Assembly (NCBI GenBank): GCA_030388825.1
Contig: CP128835.1
Span: forward strand, 2,908,001-2,972,000
From: Rossellomorea sp. AcN35-11
Lineage (GTDB): Bacteria > Bacillota > Bacilli > Bacillales > Bacillaceae_B
Direction: 5' to 3'
DNA length: 64,000 nucleotides
The translations under genes and the position numbers were made by a program. This document shows positions 1 through 6,802 of this stretch, one piece after another. Positions within the stretch are counted from its first letter, which is position 1. Each line of letters begins with the position of its first letter. A model generated the notes under the pieces. It saw nothing but the letters and a program-made list of their open reading frames with translations, had not been told where the DNA came from and searched no databases.

Positions 1-29
1 AGAGGAGAAACATACAGAGAAAGAATTTA

Positions 30-407
30 TTGAGCTTATTAACTTCCACTAACGGACTTCCAAATCTTGGGACTGGATATGACAACAGTTTACCTAATGG
101 ATATCTAGGGTCAATGCCACCATTGGGGGGGCAGGGGGGGAACAGTCCCGTGGCGGCTTATAATCAGTTTCCATCTGCAACAAACACCGTGGGATACGGT
201 CAGCAGGGGTATCCTCCACCACCTGGATTCCCACAGGCAGGGTATGGACCACCTCCTTATGGTCCAGCAGGTGGATATGGATTCGGTATTAATCCACTTG
301 GCGCAGGGTTAATCGGTCTTGGGATTGGGTTCCTTGGAGGACAAATTGTGAATAGTCCTTTTAAAGGTTTTAAGGGACCGTATAAACGCTGCTTCTACTA
401 TTTATAG
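30..407 (+). CDS. Gly/Pro/Tyr-rich protein, spore-coat-like, possibly 5' partial
   Basis: The 125-residue product is rich in Gly, Pro, Tyr and Asn, with GYGPPPYGP-type repeats around residues 60-85. A hydrophobic Gly-rich stretch (GAGLIGLGIGFLGG, about 91-104) precedes a basic tail ending in CFYYL. Such composition is typical of small coat or surface proteins of spore formers, but I recognise no family. The listed start is a TTG without a clear ribosome binding site, and the frame stays open to the window edge, so the true start may lie upstream. Two runs of seven G (near 124 and 133) make this frame vulnerable to indel errors. A terminator follows directly. Confidence 0.5.
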   Translation: MSLLTSTNGLPNLGTGYDNSLPNGYLGSMPPLGGQGGNSPVAAYNQFPSATNTVGYGQQGYPPPPGFPQAGYGPPPYGPAGGYGFGINPLGAGLIGLGIGFLGGQIVNSPFKGFKGPYKRCFYYL

Positions 408-418
408 ATAAATGAAAC

Positions 419-451
419 CGACTCTTGGATAGGGTCGTTTTTTTTTTTTTT
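419..451 (+). terminator. Rho-independent terminator
   Basis: A 6-bp stem CGACTC/GGGTCG (one G-U pair) with a 7-nt loop is followed by a run of about 14 T. It ends the transcript of the Gly/Pro-rich gene. Confidence 0.8.
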
Positions 452-501
452 GTAAATTCTTTTCTCCCTAAAGAAGGGTGTAGTGGAGTGAGAGAAAAGT
501 C

Positions 502-530
502 TTGACTAAATACCTAACGGGGTATATTAT
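502..530 (+). promoter_or_regulatory. Sigma-A promoter of the rhodanese/persulfide cluster
   Basis: TTGACT (502-507) and TATTAT (525-530) are separated by exactly 17 bp, a near-consensus sigma-A promoter. It lies about 60 bp upstream of the first rhodanese gene. The spacer is almost filled by the ATACC-N6-GGTAT palindrome listed separately. Confidence 0.7.
510..525. promoter_or_regulatory. CsoR/CstR-like operator (candidate)
   Basis: ATACCTAACGGGGTAT is an inverted repeat (ATACC-N6-GGTAT) placed between the -35 and -10 hexamers. G/C-tract palindromes in this position are typical for the CsoR/CstR family of copper- or persulfide-sensing repressors. The genes downstream handle sulfane sulfur, so a CstR-like persulfide sensor is the natural candidate; no such regulator is encoded in this window. 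Assignment is inference. Confidence 0.45.
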
Positions 531-588
531 AGGTGCATACGGAAAAATGTGAGCAATCACAACCAAAACGTTAAAATGAGGTGTTTTT

Positions 589-948
589 TTGGATTATATT
601 GGATTACTTATACTGGTTCTACTTGTTTCTATGTACATGGTGTTTAAGAAACCCGGTAAAAATATTAAACAAATCTCCATTCAGGAATTAAAGCCTTTAT
701 TACATGACAACTCAAGGCAGTTTATTGATGTACGGACCCCTGGAGAATTCAAGCAAAATCATATTAGACAGTTTAAGAATATGCCTTTACAGTCATTATC
801 GAAAAGTGCCCACAAACTATCAAAAGATAAAGAAATCATCGTAATCTGTCAAAGCGGGATGAGAAGTGCTAACGCCTGTCGAGTGCTTAAACAGAAAGGA
901 TTCACATCGATCACAAATGTTAAGGGTGGTATGAATTCCTGGTACTAG
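589..948 (+). CDS. Membrane-anchored single-domain rhodanese
   Basis: The 119-residue protein starts with a transmembrane segment (residues 4-19) followed by a rhodanese domain (about 28-118). The active-site loop CQSGMRS places the persulfide-forming cysteine at residue 87, and the FIDVRTPGEF motif is present. Rhodaneses move sulfane sulfur between thiols; the anchor suggests action at the inner face of the membrane. The start is TTG, supported by GAGGTG five bases upstream. It is the first gene of a cluster with a second rhodanese directly behind it (one base apart) and a persulfide dioxygenase further on, so it likely feeds or protects against persulfide. Confidence 0.85.
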   Translation: MDYIGLLILVLLVSMYMVFKKPGKNIKQISIQELKPLLHDNSRQFIDVRTPGEFKQNHIRQFKNMPLQSLSKSAHKLSKDKEIIVICQSGMRSANACRVLKQKGFTSITNVKGGMNSWY

Positions 949-949
949 T

Positions 950-1288
950 ATGACCACTCATCGCGAAAAATCTGAAAGTGAGGCAGTCATTTTGAAAACA
1001 ATTTCATCAGCTGAATTAAATAAACGCATATCATCAGGAGAAGTTGTGAATATTATCGATGTTCGTGAAGCAGCAGAGTTCAGGTCCCGGAAAATCCCCA
1101 ATAGTATGAATTTTCCATTGGGGCTATTGGAATTTCGTATGAATGAATTGGATAAGAATAAAGAATATATAGTGGTGTGCCAATCAGGGGGACGAAGTAG
1201 TCAAGCTGTTAAGTTCCTGGAGTATCATGGTTTCCATGTAACAAATATGAATGGCGGAATGAATTCATGGGAAGGAAAAGAAGAGTAA
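950..1288 (+). CDS. Single-domain rhodanese, cytosolic
   Basis: A soluble rhodanese-domain protein with IIDVREAAEF and the active loop CQSGGRS; the cysteine is the expected persulfide carrier. It lacks the membrane anchor of the preceding paralogue. The ATG at 950 has no good ribosome binding site, whereas an in-frame TTG at 992 lies eight bases after AGTGAGG and begins the protein just before the conserved domain; that shorter start is quite possible. Together with the flanking genes it forms a sulfane-sulfur transfer and oxidation set. Confidence 0.85.
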   Translation: MTTHREKSESEAVILKTISSAELNKRISSGEVVNIIDVREAAEFRSRKIPNSMNFPLGLLEFRMNELDKNKEYIVVCQSGGRSSQAVKFLEYHGFHVTNMNGGMNSWEGKEE

Positions 1289-1329
1289 ACGTGTTCCTTC
1301 CTCTCTTGAATGTTGTTGAATGCATCCGA

Positions 1330-1345
1330 ATACCCCTGTAGGTTT
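1330..1345. promoter_or_regulatory. Second operator-like half palindrome
   Basis: ATACCCCTGTAGGTTT repeats the ATACC-N6-GGT(A/T)T layout of the site at 510-525, now in the gap before the persulfide dioxygenase. It could give this gene its own persulfide-responsive promoter, but I see no convincing -35/-10 pair here. Confidence 0.25.
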
Positions 1346-1428
1346 AAAAAATATAAAATGAGGATAATGTATTTAGGACAGGATATAAAAATGTAAGGGA
1401 GGAATTCATTATTTCTACAGTAAAAGAA

Positions 1429-2536
1429 TTGACAGCGAAAGAACTAACTAAAAAAATAATGAGCGGAGAGGGCATGTTCATCCTGGATGTTAGACCCAAA
1501 GATGCTTTCGATGATTGGAAAGTAGAAGGGGAGAACGTGAAAATCATCAATAAACCCTTTTCGGAACTGAAAGATAATCTTGAATCGGTTCAATCAGTTT
1601 TACCAAGTGATGAGGATATATATGTTATTTGTGCAAAAGGACATTCTTCAACCAAAACAGCTGAAATGCTGGTTGAAGCGGGAATGGAGAACATCTATTC
1701 CGTTAAGGGTGGTATGCAGGCTTGGAGTGAACATTTAGAACCAATTAAAATTGGTGACGTATCAGGCGGAGCGATTTATCAATTTGTCCGTATTGGCAAG
1801 GGATGTTTATCTTATGCGATTGTGTCAAATGGAGAAGCAGCTTTCGTTGACCCCAGCCGCCTTTTGAAGCCTTATAAAGAATTTATTAGGGAGCATAACG
1901 TATCAGTTATGGGAGTCCTTGACACGCACCTCCATGCAGATCATATTTCCGGGGGCAGAGCTTTAAGCAATGATCACGATTCACCATATTATTTACCTCC
2001 CAAGGATGCAGCGGAAGTTCAATACCACTATACAGAGTTAAATGAAGATACAATCATTGAAATCGGCAATACGACGATAAAGGCTTTGTATTCTCCGGGG
2101 CACACGATAGGCAGCCACATCTTTTATTGTCGATGACAGTTATTTGTTAACGGGGGACATTCTCTTTATTGATTCGATTGGAAGGCCAGATTTGGCAGGG
2201 AAAGCCGAAGATTGGGTAGGGGATTTAAGAGAAACACTGTATTCAAGATACAAAGATCTTAAGCCTGATCTAACGGTCTTACCTGCACATTTCATGACCA
2301 TAGACGAGATGAATGAAGATGGATCCGTTTCCCATCCTCTAAGTAACCTTTATAAGGAAAATCATGGATTGAACATTGAAGATAAAGAGGAATTTAGAAA
2401 AACCGTTACCGAAAACCTTCCTCCACAACCCAATAGTTATGAAAAAATCCGTGAAACGAATATGGGTAAGGTGGATCCCGGAGAAGATGAAAAGCGCGAA
2501 ATGGAAACAGGCCCAAACCGTTGTGCCGTCAGGTAA
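1429..2536 (+). CDS. Rhodanese-persulfide dioxygenase fusion (YrkH/CstB-like), frameshifted
   Basis: An N-terminal rhodanese domain (about 1-100, loop CAKGHSS) is fused to a metallo-beta-lactamase domain of the ETHE1/persulfide dioxygenase type. The metal motif is THLHADH, with further ligands in SPGHT and TGD. Such fusions oxidise low-molecular-weight persulfide to thiosulfate or sulfite. The frame breaks at a TTTT run (2119-2122); removing one T restores ...[20 protein letters not shown] without loss, so one T is probably artefactual. The TTG start at 1429 has no nearby ribosome binding site. A strong AAGGGAGG sits at 1395-1402, and the codons at the proper distance (1408, 1411) are ATT, so a rare ATT start or an error there is possible. 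The C-terminal residues after about 330 are Glu/Pro-rich. Confidence 0.85.
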
Positions 2537-2574
2537 AGAATGAAAGAATAGGTGCCGATTTTTTTCTTAATGAC

Positions 2575-2614
2575 AAAAATCATCCCTCCAGTGATTGGAA
2601 GGGATGATTTCTTG
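2575..2614 (+). terminator. Strong hairpin, probable terminator
   Basis: AAATCATCCC (2577-2586) and GGGATGATTT (2601-2610) form a perfect 10-bp stem, extended inside by TCCA/TGGA. The T tract is short, so read-through into the DUF202 gene is possible. Confidence 0.55.
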
Positions 2615-2644
2615 AATTCAGCAGCAACCAGAGGTGACGAGGGC

Positions 2645-3001
2645 ATGAAGGAGACGAATGAATCTAAATATATACAGCAGCACTTAGCCAATGAACGTAC
2701 GTTTCTGGCCTGGATTCGAACGGCTATTGCCATTATCGGGATTGGTTTTTTAACAACAAGCTTGCATTATAACTCACTTCAAGGAAATCCTGTTCAAGAT
2801 AAGATTGCTTTAACTATCAGCGGCGTTTCTATCGTCATAGGTTTAGCTGTCATTATTGGATCAACCTTACATTATTACCGGACAAGAAAACATATCAACA
2901 CACAAACATTTGTGTCCGCAGATGCTTTCATAAAGATGATGGCTGTTGTGGCTACAATTGTTCTTTTATTCGTCACGGTTTATTTTTTTTCTCTTAGGTA
3001 A
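2645..3001 (+). CDS. DUF202 (YidH-type) inner membrane protein
   Basis: The 118-residue product has a short N-terminal cytosolic part with the DUF202 signature NERTFLAWIRTA and three predicted transmembrane segments. DUF202 proteins are small membrane proteins of unknown biochemical role. The ATG at 2645 is preceded by GAGGTGACGAGG; the frame is open further upstream but those codons overlap the hairpin at 2575-2614 and are not credible. Its placement after the rhodanese/dioxygenase genes suggests it may belong to the same stress response, though a hairpin separates them. Confidence 0.8.
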   Translation: MKETNESKYIQQHLANERTFLAWIRTAIAIIGIGFLTTSLHYNSLQGNPVQDKIALTISGVSIVIGLAVIIGSTLHYYRTRKHINTQTFVSADAFIKMMAVVATIVLLFVTVYFFSLR

Positions 3002-3047
3002 AAAAGCTGAACGCAGGTGGAGTTTGATCCCTGCGTTCAGCTTTTTT
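3000..3047. terminator. Bidirectional terminator between convergent genes
   Basis: AAAAAGCTGAACGCAGG and CCTGCGTTCAGCTTTTT form a long perfect stem with A and T runs at both ends. It serves the DUF202 gene on the plus strand and the small gene on the minus strand. Confidence 0.85.
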
Positions 3048-3306
3048 AATCTTGTTTTTTCTCGTTATAATACTGTACAGATGTCATGGCTCCTTCACTT
3101 ACCATTGAATTATCTTCAATATTTGAAGGGTCTGGGTTGCCTCCTTTTTCAACAGGTAGGTCTTCTTTTCTTCTCTTTTTAAATTTAGTCACTAAACCTT
3201 CTTTAACATTATGGAGCTGATTTCGTTTCTCTTTCGAAGATAAAATCCATCCCAATGAACCCGCCGTGACTGTAGCACCTACAAGGAAAGTTTTATTGAG
3301 TTTCAT
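3046..3306 (-). CDS. Small YtxH-like protein, unknown function
   Basis: The 86-residue product has an N-terminal hydrophobic segment (residues 5-21) followed by a charged, lysine-rich linker (KFKKRRKEDL, about 41-50) and an acidic tail. This is the general layout of YtxH-like stress proteins, but the similarity is only in architecture and I cannot assign a family with certainty. The ATG start is supported by AGGAGGAG seven bases upstream. It is a single-gene transcription unit converging on the DUF202 gene. Confidence 0.6.
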   Translation of the reverse strand: MKLNKTFLVGATVTAGSLGWILSSKEKRNQLHNVKEGLVTKFKKRRKEDLPVEKGGNPDPSNIEDNSMVSEGAMTSVQYYNEKKQD

Positions 3307-3472
3307 ATTTACTCCTCCTGATCATCATAATTGTTTGTATAGTATGTTCATCCTTTTCCCGGCTTACATGAAAATAAACCTGGCTGGCGATTTCATATCT
3401 AACCAGGAGTGGACAATGCTAGCATTCTAGTTAAAAATAAACTTAGACGGTATGAAATGGAGGATGAGGTAT

Positions 3473-4359
3473 TTGAAAGGAATAACAAGTAAGAGCGTCA
3501 TTGGATTTATAGGGACAGGTGTAATGGGAGAAAGCATGGCATGCCATCTACTCCATGCAGGGTTTCCCGTGGTCGTTTACAATCGAACGAAAGAGAAAGC
3601 ATTAAAGCTAATTGAAATTGGTGCAAAATGGGCGGACTCACCAAAAGAAGTGGCTGATGTTTCAGATACAATCATTACAATGGTAGGCTACCCCTCAGAT
3701 GTAGAAGAGATATATTTAGGTGAGAACGGTCTCCTTCATCATATAAAAAAAGGATGTATTGCTATAGACATGACTACTTCCTCTCCTAAATTAGCAGAGG
3801 AAATCAACTTATTCGCTCGGGATAAAGGGATCTACACTTTGGATGCTCCTGTTTCAGGGGGAGACATAGGTGCCAAAGAAGCAAGACTTTCTATCATGGC
3901 GGGGGGGAGACAAGGGGGCTTTCGATGCCGTGATCCCCCTGATGGATCTACTGGGTTCTAATGTTGTGTATCAAGGAAAAGCCGGGGCAGGTCAACATAC
4001 GAAAATGTGTAATCAGATCACAATTGCCTCGAATATGATGGGAGTAAGTGAAGCCCTGCTTTATGCCAAACGTTCAGGCTTGAATCCTGAAACTGTGCTG
4101 AAGAGTATCACCTCGGGAGCAGCTGGGAGCTGGTCACTGAGTAACCTGGTCCCGCGAATGATTGATGAAGATTTTGCTCCAGGGTTTTATGTAAAGCATT
4201 TTATCAAAGATCTTAAAATCGCCCTTGATTCAGCCCAGGGGATGGAAATCAAAACCCCTGGTTTAGAACTGGCCCTTTCATTATATGAAGAGTTAGCTCA
4301 AAGCGGAGAGGGGGAATAGCGGAACCCATGCATTGATTAAATTATTGGAAACACAATAA
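3473..4359 (+). CDS. ykwC: NAD-dependent beta-hydroxyacid dehydrogenase (YkwC-like), frameshifted
   Basis: An oxidoreductase of the 3-hydroxyisobutyrate dehydrogenase family. It has the N-terminal Rossmann motif GFIGTGVMG, the substrate signature DAPVSGGDIGA and the catalytic-lysine region GAGQHTKMCNQ. It matches the layout of B. subtilis YkwC through to the C-terminus. Two +1 errors break the frame. The G7 run at 3901-3907 should be G6 (giving IMAGGDKGAFDA), and the G5 run at 4310-4314 should be G4, which restores the family tail SGTHALIKLLETQ and moves the stop to 4357-4359. The TTG at 3473, nine bases after GGAGG, fits the family start better than the ATG at 3452. The substrate is not evident; the family acts on small 3-hydroxy acids. 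Confidence 0.85.
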
Positions 4360-4361
4360 AG

Positions 4362-4652
4362 AGGCTGTAATAAAACTAAAAAGACCTTCACATAAACACG
4401 ATCAATTTCAGTGCACTTTCTTGATACAGGGAATGATTACCTTGCAAGACTCTGCTTTACGGGGGTAGTCGGTGAGCTTGTCCCTGTTTTACCCCAAAAA
4501 CAATAGGAGGTGCCTGCAAAATTGGCCAAGAGTCTACGGCTTTCACTCCAAAAATGAGATATATGTAAAAAAGTATAAAACCCGAACTATATTTCCAATA
4601 TGCAGGTAATATAGTTCGGTTTTTTTAGATATTCATGCTTTTGACCCAACCT
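4362..4652. repeat. Dispersed inverted-repeat element, copy 1
   Basis: This copy starts three bases after the ykwC stop and ends four bases before the peroxiredoxin stop codon, so it fills the gap between two convergent genes. Its ends (aggctgtaataaaac and cttttgacccaacct) are degenerate terminal inverted repeats matching copies 2 and 3. It contains ttgcaagactctgcttta and a hairpin AACCCGAACTATATT/AATATAGTTCGG plus T7 (4577-4627) that can act as a terminator for ykwC. Confidence 0.65.
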
Positions 4653-4655
4653 CTA

Positions 4656-5285
4656 TTAAATCTTCCCTATATTGTCAGGATTTTTCTGAATTCCAGATAG
4701 GTTTGGAAGCCAATTGGCCGGGACTCCTTCACCTGTTTTTCTTCCATATTTTATGGCTTCCAGCACTCTTAATATCTCATAGCTATTCCGACCGACCTCA
4801 GGCGGATAGATCATTTTTGATGATATCATGCCTTCAGGGTCGATGATGATGGTGGCTCTGAACGTTGCGCCTGCTCGTTCATTTAACACCCGATAGGCTT
4901 TACTTATTTCATGATTTCGATCACTCACTAAAGGAAATTGCACTTTAGATGCAGAAGGGGATACTTCAGTGAACACTTTGTGAGAGTATACACTGTCAGT
5001 ACTTATCCCGAGAACTTCAGCTTGATTTTCTTTAAATCTGGGGTGAATAGCAGCGACCGCTGCCAGCTCTGTTGGTCAGACAAAGGTAAAATCACTCGAA
5101 TAGAAAAATAAAATGACCCATTTACCGCGATATGATTCCAGGTTGATTCTGTATATCTTCTTTTGTGAATGATCGTACGCATCAGCAATAAAGAGAGGAG
5201 CAGGATCATTGGTTTGTGCACAAAATGGCATGGAGTTAACGTCATTTCTCATTTCAGGATTAAAAGGATAGAGTGGGTTATACAT
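4656..5285 (-). CDS. Peroxiredoxin with in-frame UGA at the catalytic Cys: candidate selenoprotein
   Basis: The frame from ATG at 5285 to TAA at 4656 (209 codons) is continuous except for one TGA at 5078-5076. It encodes an AhpC/Tsa-type peroxiredoxin: FFYSSDFTFV-x-PTELAAVA around the active site, then EVLGISTDS, FPLVSD and the C-terminal VPANW region. The TGA replaces exactly the peroxidatic cysteine (position 70) of the conserved FVCPTE motif. No shift of frame is needed on either side. The C-terminal resolving cysteine usual in this family (CPANW) is Val here; Cys22 is the only nearby alternative. A SECIS-like hairpin follows the UGA. I read this as a probable selenocysteine peroxiredoxin that reduces H2O2 or organic peroxides. 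The alternative is a nonsense mutation or base error. Ribosome binding site AAGGGTG precedes the start. Confidence 0.75.
5048..5078 (-). other. UGA codon plus SECIS-like stem-loop
   Basis: Read on the minus strand, UGA (5078-5076) is followed after 17 nt by a 4-nt apical loop GGUC (5058-5055). The loop is closed by a 7-bp stem UGGCAGC/GCUGCUA (5065-5059 with 5054-5048, one G-U). Bacterial SECIS elements sit just inside the coding region, with a small G-containing apical loop about 16-37 nt after the UGA; E. coli fdhF as I recall it also has a GGUC loop about 18 nt after its UGA. Fit to that model is seen; function is inferred. Confidence 0.55.
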
Positions 5286-5378
5286 TCAATCACCCTTTTC
5301 TTTAAAAGTACTAACAACATATGTCCGTTCCCCGGCCTTTATGTTACGGTCTAAAGTTGTTTCATATCACATACATGC

Positions 5379-5423
5379 CTTCTAATTGGGAACAATACAA
5401 GGAGTATTCTTCCCAATTAGAAG
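5379..5423. repeat. 45-nt near-perfect palindrome (hairpin)
   Basis: CTTCTAATTGGGAA (5379-5392) pairs perfectly with TTCCCAATTAGAAG (5410-5423). Inside, AATAC pairs with GTATT after a single C-C mismatch, leaving a 5-nt loop AAGGA. There is no T tract, so it is not a classical terminator. It lies just upstream of a possible small membrane-protein ORF. Confidence 0.7.
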
Positions 5424-5437
5424 GAAAGGTGAATCTC

Positions 5438-5578
5438 TTGACTAAAAAGTCATTTAAGCAATTTTCAACAGTAATATACACATTTGGTTCAATTATGACA
5501 GTAATTGCGTTTCTTGTATCTTTTTACCAGACAAAATCAATTATTAAAGCCATTAAGAAATATAGTCCATATAATTGA
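5438..5578 (+). CDS. Possible small single-span membrane protein
   Basis: A 46-codon frame from TTG at 5438, preceded by AAAGGTGA, encodes a protein with one clear hydrophobic segment (TVIYTFGSIMTVIAFLVSFY) and a lysine-rich C-terminus. The frame is open further upstream (to 5321) but that part crosses the palindrome at 5379-5423 and lacks a ribosome binding site. I recognise no homologue; it could be a genuine microprotein, the remnant of a larger gene, or chance. Confidence 0.35.
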   Translation: MTKKSFKQFSTVIYTFGSIMTVIAFLVSFYQTKSIIKAIKKYSPYN

Positions 5579-5647
5579 AGTTTATTGGTTGCAATATCTA
5601 TCTTTAACCTAGACAATAAAACTAACAATGAATAAGGAGTGGTCCTG

Positions 5648-6169
5648 TTGAAATTAACGGGTAAGAAAGTGATTCAATTAGTAAGTGCAGATTTCGAAGA
5701 CTTGGAGCTGTGGTACCCTGTCTTGCGTTTGCGTGAAGAAGGAGCAACTGTACATATAGTAGGTGAAAAGGCCGGTGAAGAATACATTGGGAAGTATGGG
5801 GTTCCAATTGTTTCAGATTATGCCTTTAAAGATATCAATCCAAAAGACTATGATGCAATCCTTGTTCCAGGTGGTTGGTCACCTGATAAGCTGCGTCGCT
5901 ATGAGGACGTCATTTCAATGGTCCAGTCAATGGACAAGAGTAAGAAACCGATTGGACAAATCTGTCATGCAGGCTGGGTGTTGATTTCAGCCAAAATCCT
6001 CCAGGGTGTTAATGTAACCAGCACACCCGGTATTAAAGATGACATGGAGAATGCCGGTGCAACCTGGGTGAATGAACCTGTCGTAACAGACGGGCATATC
6101 GTTTCAAGCAGAAGGCCGCCTGATTTACCGGATTATATGAGAGAATTCATTGAAGTGCTGGGAAATTAG
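5648..6169 (+). CDS. DJ-1/PfpI family protein (general-stress glyoxalase/deglycase type)
   Basis: A 173-residue DJ-1/PfpI domain protein. The nucleophile elbow is GQICHAGW with the conserved cysteine at residue 106, and the partner acid lies in the ADFEDLE region (Glu17 or nearby). Bacillus relatives (YraA, YfkM, GSP18) are induced by general and electrophile stress and have been described as acting on methylglyoxal or glycated proteins. I choose TTG at 5648, eight bases after AAGGAG, over the GTG at 5639 that overlaps the binding site. It is a single-gene unit with its own terminator, next to a peroxiredoxin. Confidence 0.85.
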   Translation: MKLTGKKVIQLVSADFEDLELWYPVLRLREEGATVHIVGEKAGEEYIGKYGVPIVSDYAFKDINPKDYDAILVPGGWSPDKLRRYEDVISMVQSMDKSKKPIGQICHAGWVLISAKILQGVNVTSTPGIKDDMENAGATWVNEPVVTDGHIVSSRRPPDLPDYMREFIEVLGN

Positions 6170-6185
6170 CAGAATCATCCTATCG

Positions 6186-6237
6186 AAGACCGGGATGGAA
6201 AAACTCTTTGTTTTTCTCATGTACCGGTCTTTTTTTC
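6186..6237 (+). terminator. Rho-independent terminator of the DJ-1 gene
   Basis: AGACCGG/CCGGTCT outer arms with a perfect inner GAAAAAC/GTTTTTC stem are followed by seven T. Confidence 0.8.
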
Positions 6238-6239
6238 GT

Positions 6240-6537
6240 TCACTTCTTTTTTTCCCTTTTATTACGGTCGTGCACCCGAGCAAAAAAAGTCTGCTTAACA
6301 GATTGATGGGTCGTAATGGCTGCACCTGTTGCAATGAACCCATTGGCGATACCATTGAAATCAAACCCAAGGGTCCAACCGCTGGCAGCTACACCCGCCA
6401 GTAATAAGATCCAAATGATCAGCCAATCTGGAACATGGGGGGTTCTTTTCAATGCATACCCCAGCACCCATAATACAGGAACAAGCACAGTGACTTGAGG
6501 ATCAATGGAAATACCGCTTAGGAAGTTCTCTATCATA
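6240..6537 (-). CDS. Phage-holin-like small membrane protein
   Basis: About 98 residues: a short N-terminus, hydrophobic segments around VTVLVPVLWVLGYAL and WLIIWILLLAGVAASG plus a third weaker Gly/Ala-rich segment, then a basic tail (NKREKKK). The layout and the PQVTVLVPVLWVLG region resemble the chromosomal holin-like proteins found singly in Bacillus genomes, outside prophages. No endolysin or phage gene lies nearby, so a lysis role is doubtful. The ATG at 6537 is preceded by AGGGGTGA and is preferred to the GTG at 6545. Confidence 0.6.
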
Positions 6538-6802
6538 CACTTCACCCCTATAATAAAAATATGACTTCCTTATAGCTTATTCGAAGCAGGTAGTGTTTCA
6601 TGACAGCCTGTATTAAAAATGAGTGAAAGTGATGGTATAGGTTAATTGTCTAGTTATCATAGTGAGCGATGAAGGGAAAGGATAATGAGGGGTTCAACAT
6701 TTCTAGTCGATATTCTGTTTGAAAATCATACCTTTAAAGTGACATAAGAATTTTTCAATGATATTATATTGTTTGACCTATAATAAAAAGGAGCTGTTAG
6801 TA

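Noticed and set aside
2134..2136. TGA in the persulfide dioxygenase as another selenocysteine codon
   Set aside because: The protein continues in a different frame after it; the site is a frameshift at TTTT and does not match a Cys position.
5003..5245. Overlapping minus-strand reading frame through the peroxiredoxin active-site region
   Set aside because: It is a shadow frame. The real protein reads straight through in the frame of 5285 with only the UGA, and this frame has no family similarity.
6240..6537. Prophage remnant around the holin-like gene
   Set aside because: No endolysin, integrase or other phage gene nearby; such holin-like genes occur singly in Bacillus chromosomes.
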